DNA from: an uncultured Alistipes sp.
GTDB lineage: Bacteria; Bacteroidota; Bacteroidia; Bacteroidales; Rikenellaceae
Direction: 5' to 3'
DNA: 6,775 nucleotides
NCBI GenBank assembly: GCA_947174575.1
Contig: CAMWJM010000068.1
Location: 1-6,775, forward strand
Shown here: positions 1 to 5,439 of the stretch, one piece after another
How positions within the stretch are numbered: the first letter of the stretch is position 1
How the letters are laid out: every line of letters starts with the position of its first letter
Program-made: the position numbers and the translations under genes
Notes under the pieces: model-generated
Databases searched by the model: none
Told to the model about the DNA's origin: nothing
The model's input: only the letters and a program-made list of their open reading frames with translations

Positions 1-1
1 G

Positions 2-631
2 GCGTCGTTCGATGCCGTGTCGGTTGACGGCGACCTGGACATCCGCTTCGTCGCGATTCCCGAGTCGGAGGCGCCGCATATCGTCTACGATACCAAAGGT
101 TCCTACACCACCAAGTTCCGGTTCGACGTGCGCGATCGGGAGCTGCGCATCCGTGAGCAGAGCGATTCGCGCCGTCCCGATCGTACGAGCGTTACGGTCT
201 ATTACAATGCGTTGCGTTCGGTGTCGGTGATCGGGGCCGTCGCTTCGTTCGATGCGACGGTTGCGGCCGATCTGTTCGATCTGACCCTCGATTCGGACGC
301 TTCGCTGACCGTGGAGCTGCATGTCCGCGATCTGAATCTGACGCTCTCGGGCGAGAGCCGCGCCACGCTCACGGGGCAGGTGCGCTATCTGACGCTCTTC
401 GCATCGGCCGGTCGGGTCGATGCGCAGGAGCTGACCTGCATGTCGGCCCGGGTCAATGCCCAGTCGCGCGCCCGCGTGCGCGTGGATGTGACGGAGCGCT
501 TGGAGGCCAAGGTCTCGACCGGCGCTTCGGTGCGCTACAAGACCGCGCCCGAGCTGTTGCGCGTGACGCAGAATTTCCTGTCCGGCAGCGTCGGGCAGAT
601 CGGTAGCGAGGAGGACGACCGGCGCCGATGA
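2..631 (+). CDS. GIN-domain (DUF2807) protein, C-terminal part; 5' end outside window
   Basis: The reading frame is open from the left edge, so the true start lies upstream; the GTG at 17 is only an internal valine codon. The 209 visible residues are a chain of short alternating beta strands. They begin FDAVSVDGDLDIRF and continue with a segment ending FRFDVRDRELRIRE, the typical opening of the putative auto-transporter adhesin head GIN domain (DUF2807). Family members are right-handed beta-solenoid proteins common in Bacteroidetes, usually exported or lipid-anchored; a signal peptide would be off-window, so export is inferred. ASFDA occurs at visible residues 1-5 and again near residue 80, consistent with a repetitive beta architecture. 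The C-terminus is highly charged (EEDDRRR). Its TGA stop overlaps the ATG of the next gene (ATGA, 628-631), which suggests cotranscription and translational coupling. The biochemical function is unknown; the family assignment is by pattern only. Confidence 0.8.
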   Translation, partial: ASFDAVSVDGDLDIRFVAIPESEAPHIVYDTKGSYTTKFRFDVRDRELRIREQSDSRRPDRTSVTVYYNALRSVSVIGAVASFDATVAADLFDLTLDSDASLTVELHVRDLNLTLSGESRATLTGQVRYLTLFASAGRVDAQELTCMSARVNAQSRARVRVDVTERLEAKVSTGASVRYKTAPELLRVTQNFLSGSVGQIGSEEDDRRR

Positions 632-3600
632 TCGGTTTTCTCGAAGAACTCGCACGCGATCTTTATGCGCGTTACGGCGAGGAGTTGAGCCGGCGGGCCA
701 TACTCTTTCCGTCGCAGCGTGCGCGGCTCTTTTTCGTCGATGCCCTGAAACGGATCGCCGGGCGCCCCATGTGGCAGCCCGCGTGGTGTACGATCGACGA
801 GCTGACGACCGAGATTTCGGGCCTGCGCGTCGGCGACCGCATCCGGCTCATCGCCGAGCTGTACAAGGTCTATTCGCGGTTCCACGACGAGCCGTTCGAC
901 AAGTTCTATTTTTGGGGCGAGATGTTGCTCGCCGATTTCGACACCATCGACAAGTATCGGATCGACGCCTCGCAGCTCTTCCGCAACCTCTCCGAAATCA
1001 AGGAGATCGAGTCCGACATCTCCTACCTCACGCCTGCGCAGCTGCGCATTCTGGGCAATTTCTGGTCTTCGTTGGGGCCGGAAGCCGACCTTTCCGAGGA
1101 GAAACGTCGGTTTCTCGCGCTCTGGAAGACTTTGGGGCCGATCTACGACGAGTTCCGGCAACGCCTTTCAGCACTGGGCATCGCCTACGGGGGCATGGTG
1201 CAGCGCGCCGCCGCCGATCGCATCCGGGCGGGCGAGTTCGCGTTCGCCGAGCCGCGGCAGTATGTCATCGCCGGCTTCAACGCCCTTTCCGAGTGCGAAA
1301 AGGTGCTGTTCCGCTTTCTCTCCACGGCCGCCGAGACCGATTTCTATTGGGATTACGACGACTATTATCGGGCCGATTCCCGACAGGAGGCGGGCATGTT
1401 CGTGCGCGAGAACGTCGCGGCCTTTCCGCCGCGCGCCGAACTCTCGCACGACAACATGTCCCGGCCCAAGGAGCTTACCGTGGTGTCGGCCGTGTCGAAT
1501 GCCGTGCAATGCAAGTACGCGGCCGAGGTGCTGCGGGAGTATGCCCGTCGGCAGCCGCTCGACAAACGCACGGCCGTGGTGCTCACCGACGAAAACCTGC
1601 TGCTGCCCCTGCTCTACGCCTTGCCCGAGGAGGCGGGGCGGGTGAACGTCACCATGGGTTACCCCCTCAAACAGAGCCTGGCCTACACTTTCGTCGAGCG
1701 GCTCGTGGAGCTGCAGGCCCGGCGTCGGACGAAGGGCGAGCACTGTCTTTTCTACCATATCGACGTCACGGGTCTCCTTGCTCATCCCTATGTCGCGGCT
1801 TGCGACGAGCAGTTGGTGGCCGACCTTGCGGAGGAGATCGTGCGCGAGCGGCGCATTTCGGTCGATGCCGCGTGGTTGGGGCGCAACGAGTTGTTGCAGC
1901 GGATTTTCTCGCCGGCCGCGACGTGGCAGGAGCTGTCCGAGCAGCTGCTCGGCATCGTGCGGATCGTGGCCCGCACCCCTTATCGGGGCGACGACGCCCG
2001 GCAGCGGATCGAGTTTTTGGCCGTCATCGCCGAGGAGATCGTCAAGTTGCGCAATTCGCTCGATGCTTGCGACATAACAGTTTCTACGGAGGTCTACACG
2101 TCGCTTTTGCGGCGGCATCTGCAGACGCTGCGCATCCCTTTCGAGGGCGAGCCGCTCGAAGGGTTGCAGGTCATGGGTATCCTGGAGACCCGCAACCTCG
2201 ATTTCGAAAATGTCGTCATCCTCTCGATGAACGACGACAATTTCCCCGGCAACCGCATGGCGCAGGCGTCGTTCGTGCCCTACAACCTGCGGGCCGCTTT
2301 CTCGCTGCCCACGCCCGAGCACCACGAGGGGGTCTATGCCTACTATTTCTATCGCCTGATCCAGCGCGCCCGGCGGGTGCACATGATCTATTGCTCGCAT
2401 GCCGACGAGAAGTCGACCGGCGAGCCGAGCCGCTACATCTACCAGCTCGACTACGAGAGCGGCCATCCCGTGCAGCGGGTCGAGGTGGGTGTCGGGGTCT
2501 ATGCCTACTATTTCTATCGCCTGATCCAGCGCGCCCGGCGGGTGCACATGATCTATTGCTCGCATGCCGACGAGAAGTCGACCGGCGAGCCGAGCCGCTA
2601 CATCTACCAGCTCGACTACGAGAGCGGCCATCCCGTGCAGCGGGTCGAGGTGGGTGTCGATGTCAATCTGGCGCCGGCGCAGCCGATCGTCGTGCCCAAG
2701 GACGAGCATGTCATGCAGTGCCTGGAGCGCTTCGTCGATGCCGACGGCCCCGCGACGCTTTCGCCGACCGCCTTTTTCCGCTATGTGGCCTGCCCTCTGC
2801 GGTTCTATTTCCATTCCGTGGCACGGCTCAAGACCGACGAGGAGGTCTCCGAGGAGGTCGATGCGCCCATGTTCGGTACGATCCTCCATGCTGCAGCCCA
2901 GCGACTCTATGGCCGCGTCGTCGGCGAGGCGCATCCCGGCGAGACGCTGCAGTCCTTGCTACGCTCGGACGAAGTGGCGGCGGCCGTCGTCGAGGCCATC
3001 AACGACCACTATCTGCGCGACGAGCATGCCGCTCCCGAGGAGTATTCGGGCAATCTGCTGTTGGTCAAGGATATCGTCGAACGCTATTTGCGCGGCGGGG
3101 TCATGCGCTACGATGCGACGCACGATGCTTTCACCGTCACCGGGTTAGAGGAGGAGGTGGCTTATGCTTTCCCGTTCGAGTCGGCGGGGCGGGCCTTGCA
3201 GCTTCGCTTCGCCGGCATCGCCGACCGCATCGATCGGTTGGACGACGGCACCCTGCGCGTGGTCGACTACAAGACCGGGGCGCCGCATTTGGATTTCGAC
3301 GGCATCGAGAGTCTGTTCCGCGGCGAGGGCAAGCAGCGGCTCTCCAACGTTCTCCAAACCCTGCTCTATTCGATGATGCTTTTCCGCTCGCGCGGGTGCG
3401 ACGCCCGCCCGGCCCTCTACTATGTCCGCAACATGCACCGCGAGGATTACGCCCCCGAGCTGTCCGACGGCCAGACCAAGATGCAGGGGGCGCCCTATTC
3501 GTTCTATGCCGCCTCTTTCGAGGCCGAGGTGCGGGCCGCCCTGTCGGAGCTGTACGATCCTGCCGTGCCGTTCGTGCAGTGCGAGGATGCCGACACGTGC

Positions 3601-3636
3601 AAATTCTGCGACTTCAACGTCATTTGCAAGCGGTAA
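628..3636 (+). CDS. AddB-like PD-(D/E)XK nuclease / inactivated helicase, with internal 55-residue duplication
   Basis: 1002 residues, resembling the nuclease-bearing AddB/RecB-family subunit used with an AddA-type helicase to process double-strand breaks. The N-terminus (MIGFLEELARDLYARYG, then AILFPSQRARLFF) matches Bacteroidetes members and supports this start. No Walker A GxxGxGKT motif is visible, so the helicase half is probably non-catalytic. Residues 511-542 (GLQVMGILETRNLDF, then MNDDNFPGN) resemble the SF1 motif V region; MIYCSHADEKSTGEPSRYIY resembles the motif VI segment. The C-terminal nuclease has H754 (GTILH), D866 (GIADRID), D880-Y-K882 (VVDYKTG) and Q910/Y914 (QTLLY). C722 (ACPLRFYF) plus C991-X2-C994-X5-C1000 reproduce the AddB 4Fe-4S cysteine pattern. 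Residues 568-622 are repeated exactly as 623-677; without the extra copy the protein would be 947 residues. No AddA-like gene lies in the window. It overlaps the upstream gene by 4 bases and has no promoter of its own that I can see. Family call is strong; partner and exact role are inferred. Confidence 0.88.
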   Translation: MIGFLEELARDLYARYGEELSRRAILFPSQRARLFFVDALKRIAGRPMWQPAWCTIDELTTEISGLRVGDRIRLIAELYKVYSRFHDEPFDKFYFWGEMLLADFDTIDKYRIDASQLFRNLSEIKEIESDISYLTPAQLRILGNFWSSLGPEADLSEEKRRFLALWKTLGPIYDEFRQRLSALGIAYGGMVQRAAADRIRAGEFAFAEPRQYVIAGFNALSECEKVLFRFLSTAAETDFYWDYDDYYRADSRQEAGMFVRENVAAFPPRAELSHDNMSRPKELTVVSAVSNAVQCKYAAEVLREYARRQPLDKRTAVVLTDENLLLPLLYALPEEAGRVNVTMGYPLKQSLAYTFVERLVELQARRRTKGEHCLFYHIDVTGLLAHPYVAACDEQLVADLAEEIVRERRISVDAAWLGRNELLQRIFSPAATWQELSEQLLGIVRIVARTPYRGDDARQRIEFLAVIAEEIVKLRNSLDACDITVSTEVYTSLLRRHLQTLRIPFEGEPLEGLQVMGILETRNLDFENVVILSMNDDNFPGNRMAQASFVPYNLRAAFSLPTPEHHEGVYAYYFYRLIQRARRVHMIYCSHADEKSTGEPSRYIYQLDYESGHPVQRVEVGVGVYAYYFYRLIQRARRVHMIYCSHADEKSTGEPSRYIYQLDYESGHPVQRVEVGVDVNLAPAQPIVVPKDEHVMQCLERFVDADGPATLSPTAFFRYVACPLRFYFHSVARLKTDEEVSEEVDAPMFGTILHAAAQRLYGRVVGEAHPGETLQSLLRSDEVAAAVVEAINDHYLRDEHAAPEEYSGNLLLVKDIVERYLRGGVMRYDATHDAFTVTGLEEEVAYAFPFESAGRALQLRFAGIADRIDRLDDGTLRVVDYKTGAPHLDFDGIESLFRGEGKQRLSNVLQTLLYSMMLFRSRGCDARPALYYVRNMHREDYAPELSDGQTKMQGAPYSFYAASFEAEVRAALSELYDPAVPFVQCEDADTCKFCDFNVICKR
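2329..2658 (+). repeat. Perfect 165-bp direct tandem duplication inside the AddB-like gene
   Basis: Copy 1 is 2329-2493 and copy 2 is 2494-2658. The copies are identical at every base and directly abutting, and the match extends one base (G) into the next position, so microhomology at the ends is minimal. The period is 55 codons and the frame is kept, giving residues 568-622 and 623-677 (GVYAYYFYRL at the start, VQRVEVGV at the end). The predicted unit is helix-strand-helix-strand and includes the conserved GEPSRYIYQL segment. The absence of even synonymous differences means either a very recent duplication or an assembly error. Confidence 0.97.
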
Positions 3637-3796
3637 TAGATTGCCCTGAATCGAATCCTCGTTGTGCCTTGTATAGCTCTTGAGAACCGTGTGGGTTGCA
3701 GCCTCTCCCGGCATAAGCCCGCAAAAGCGCATGCTCCGCAGGTTGCTGCGGCAAAGACAAGCGAATGGGGCGGATTTCGCCGGTCGGCATAAACAT

Positions 3797-3824
3797 ACGC
3801 CCCGAACCGAAAAGTTCGGGGCGT
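3797..3824. terminator. Perfect 11-bp hairpin in convergent spacer, probable terminator
   Basis: ACGCCCCGAAC pairs with GTTCGGGGCGT around a 6-base CGAAAA loop. It lies about 35 bases past the stop of the minus-strand pseudouridine synthase gene and 160 bases past the stop of the plus-strand AddB-like gene. Read on the minus strand, the stem is followed by ATGTTTATG, a modest T-rich tail; read on the plus strand the tail (GAACGTCTCGTTT) is poor. It therefore most likely ends the minus-strand gene and may also block plus-strand read-through. The stem is seen directly; termination is inferred. Confidence 0.7.
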
Positions 3825-3859
3825 GAACGTCTCGTTTCGCCTCGCGGGCGATTGTGGGC

Positions 3860-5182
3860 TTATTCGTAACGGCCCGATTTCAGCCGCTCGACCTCTTCGC
3901 GCGTGAGGAAGCGCCAGGCGCCGCGCTTGAGGTTCTTTTTGGTCAGCCCCGCATAATAAACGCGGTCGAGTTTGGTCACGGTGTAGCCCAGGAATTCGAA
4001 GATGCGCCGCACGATGCGGTTGCGGCCCGAGTGGATTTCGATGCCGATTTCCTGCTTGTTCTCCTTGACGTAGGAGATTTCGTCGGCGAAGATTTCGCCG
4101 TCCTCCAGCGTCACGCCCTCGGCTATGCGATCCATGTCGGCCCGCGTCAGGGGTTTGTCGAGGGTCACCTGATAGATCTTTTTCTTGCGGTAGGAGGGGT
4201 GGGTGAGCTGCTTGGTCAGATCGCCGTCGTTGGTGAAAAGCAGCAGCCCGAGGCTGTTCTTGTCCAGACGCCCCACCGGATAGACGCGTTCCTCGCAGGC
4301 GCCGGCCACCAACTCCATGACGGTTTTGGTGGCATGGGGATCGTCGAGCGACGTCACATAGCCCTTGGGCTTGTTGAGCACCAGGTAGACTTTCTTTTCG
4401 CCCTCGACGCGGCTGTCGTTGAACTTCACCTCGTCGGTCGGCAGCACCTTGGTGCCCAGCTCGGTGACGATCCGTCCGTTGACCGAGACCAGCCCGGCCG
4501 TGATGAAGTCGTCGGCCTCGCGGCGCGAGCAGATGCCCGATTGCGCCAGAAAACGGTTCAGGCGCATTTCGCCCGTTTGCTTGGCAGGGTCGTATTTCGG
4601 ATAGGACGCGGGTTTGCTGCCGAAGCCCCGACCGCTTTTTTTGTCGGCGAACTTTTTGTTGCCGTAGTTCTTCGGTCCGGATTTTTTGAAGTCCGTTTTA
4701 TGGTCGTGAGACGGATATTCGGGGTTGTCGCCGAAATTCCGTTTGCCTCTCTTGTCGCCATAGGCTTTCGCACCGAATTTCCCGGAAGCGTTTTTGCGAT
4801 CGTCGCCCGACTGGAAAGCGGGTTTGTCGTTGTAGCGTCTCGGAGTGCGATGTGCACCGTAGCTCGGGCGCTCTTCGCCGAATGTCGTCTGGTCGTTATC
4901 GAAACGTCGGTTGTCGTAGTCCGGCTTCTCTCCGAACGACCGGCGGCTTTTCTCGCCATACGGTTTGCGGCGGGGCTGATCGAATGCCGGGCGGTTGTCG
5001 CGCGTGAAATTGGGGTTATACGAAGCCCGTTCGGGACGGGCCGTTCGCTCCGAGTCGGCGGCATCGCGCTGCGGACGCGGACGACGCTCGACGCGCTCCG
5101 CCGTGGCGGTCACGGTGCGTCGCCGTTTGTCGCGGCCGAAGCGTGCGAGCACCATAGTCGAGTCGTTATTGTTGTCTTTCAT
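3860..5182 (-). CDS. rluB: RluB/RsuA-family rRNA pseudouridine synthase with long disordered N-terminal extension
   Basis: 440 residues from ATG 5182. The frame is open upstream to 5326, but a -7 promoter box lies at 5206-5213, inside that extension, and the extra residues look non-coding, so I chose MKDNNNDSTMVLARFG. Residues 1 to about 203 are hydrophilic, basic and low in complexity, with nine F-G or Y-G dipeptides (YGEK, FGEK, FGEE, YGDK, FGDN, YGNK, FGSK and similar). An S4 RNA-binding domain follows (about 205-250, MRLNRFLAQSGICSRREAD), then the catalytic domain with YPVGRLD, placing the nucleophile at Asp307, followed by LGLLLFTNDGDL, and a C-terminal HSGRNRIVRRIFEFLGY motif. The family isomerises a specific uridine in rRNA; the NRIVRR form fits RluB (23S rRNA) better than RsuA, but the target base is inferred. 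It is monocistronic by layout: terminators lie on both sides. The extension is more A+T-rich than the domain-coding part and holds A7 and A6 runs in the coding sense. Confidence 0.9.
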   Translation of the reverse strand: MKDNNNDSTMVLARFGRDKRRRTVTATAERVERRPRPQRDAADSERTARPERASYNPNFTRDNRPAFDQPRRKPYGEKSRRSFGEKPDYDNRRFDNDQTTFGEERPSYGAHRTPRRYNDKPAFQSGDDRKNASGKFGAKAYGDKRGKRNFGDNPEYPSHDHKTDFKKSGPKNYGNKKFADKKSGRGFGSKPASYPKYDPAKQTGEMRLNRFLAQSGICSRREADDFITAGLVSVNGRIVTELGTKVLPTDEVKFNDSRVEGEKKVYLVLNKPKGYVTSLDDPHATKTVMELVAGACEERVYPVGRLDKNSLGLLLFTNDGDLTKQLTHPSYRKKKIYQVTLDKPLTRADMDRIAEGVTLEDGEIFADEISYVKENKQEIGIEIHSGRNRIVRRIFEFLGYTVTKLDRVYYAGLTKKNLKRGAWRFLTREEVERLKSGRYE

Positions 5183-5205
5183 TTTGCTGTGATGATTTGT
5201 CGCTG

Positions 5206-5238
5206 CAAAGGTAATCCAATTTTCCGGATTCCGGCACA
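5206..5238 (-). promoter_or_regulatory. Bacteroidetes-type promoter of the pseudouridine synthase gene
   Basis: On the minus strand, TACCTTTG at 5213-5206 is an exact match to the Bacteroidetes -7 consensus TAnnTTTG used by the primary sigma factor. It sits 23 bases upstream of the ATG at 5182, so a transcript would have a leader of roughly 17-20 bases. At a spacing of 21 bases, TGTG (5238-5235) is a 3-of-4 match to the -33 TTTG element, so that half is weak. No Shine-Dalgarno sequence precedes the ATG (the context is A-rich, CAGCAAA), as usual in this phylum. The spacer contains a small inverted repeat (5224-5234). Confidence 0.6.
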
Positions 5239-5362
5239 CGTATCCTGCCAATTGCGGCAAAAAGCCGGGAACTGCGACTATCTTGTCGAAAATGCCGAAA
5301 CCGCATAAGCTCATAGCCCCGGTCATCGCCCCTCCCCGATCTTCCAGTTGGAGAATATAAAT

Positions 5363-5395
5363 ATTGGAGGGCCGGAAATCTTCCGGCCCTCCAAT
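5363..5395 (-). terminator. Strong intrinsic terminator downstream of the acyl-CoA dehydrogenase gene
   Basis: ATTGGAGGGCCGGAA (5363-5377) pairs perfectly with TTCCGGCCCTCCAAT (5381-5395) around a 3-base loop, a 15-bp stem. Read on the minus strand, the stem is followed directly by ATTTATATTC, the T-rich tail expected for a Rho-independent terminator. It lies 45 bases past the dehydrogenase stop codon and upstream of the pseudouridine synthase promoter, so it separates two same-strand units. Confidence 0.85.
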
Positions 5396-5403
5396 CGATT
5401 ATG

Positions 5404-5432
5404 GGAAGCGGCAGAATTTTTCTGCCGTTTCC
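5404..5432 (-). other. Second hairpin between dehydrogenase stop codon and its terminator
   Basis: CGGCAGAA (5409-5416) pairs with TTCTGCCG (5420-5427) around a 3-base loop, an 8-bp perfect stem. Beyond one mismatched position (A opposite C in the minus-strand RNA), four further pairs extend it to 5404-5432. It begins 7 bases after the TAG stop. No T-tract follows on the minus strand, so alone it is unlikely to terminate; it may protect the mRNA 3' end or act with the 15-bp terminator 8 bases further on. The structure is seen; the role is inferred. Confidence 0.55.
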
Positions 5433-5439
5433 GAAGTTG

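Noticed and set aside
2329..2658. Tandem repeat as a CRISPR-like or mobile-element structure
   Set aside because: There are only two copies with no spacers, inside an intact coding frame and with no terminal inverted repeats; it is a simple tandem duplication.
771..3683. 970-codon open frame on the + strand, and a 588-codon frame on the minus strand (2934-1168), overlapping the AddB-like gene
   Set aside because: Both are shadows caused by the strong G/C third-position bias of the real gene. Their translations are Arg/Ala/Gly-rich or His/Leu-rich without domains, while the chosen frame has full nuclease and Fe-S motifs.
3637..3796. Possible RNA gene in the spacer after the AddB-like gene, including a T-arm-like AATCGAATCC (3649-3658) and a small hairpin CCGCAG/CTGCGG (3736-3751)
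   Set aside because: No acceptor, D or anticodon arms can be folded around the T-arm-like string, and the 6-bp hairpin has no T-tract. I see no gene, tRNA or mobile-element remnant in this spacer.
3854..5308. 484-codon + strand open frame antisense to the pseudouridine synthase
   Set aside because: It mirrors the real gene's codon bias and has no recognisable domain; the minus frame carries S4 and GRLD motifs and its own promoter and terminator.
5183..5326. 48-residue N-terminal extension of the pseudouridine synthase frame up to ATG 5326
   Set aside because: It contains the promoter box at 5206-5213, does not resemble the basic low-complexity segment that follows, and looks like a chance open frame in the 5' flank.
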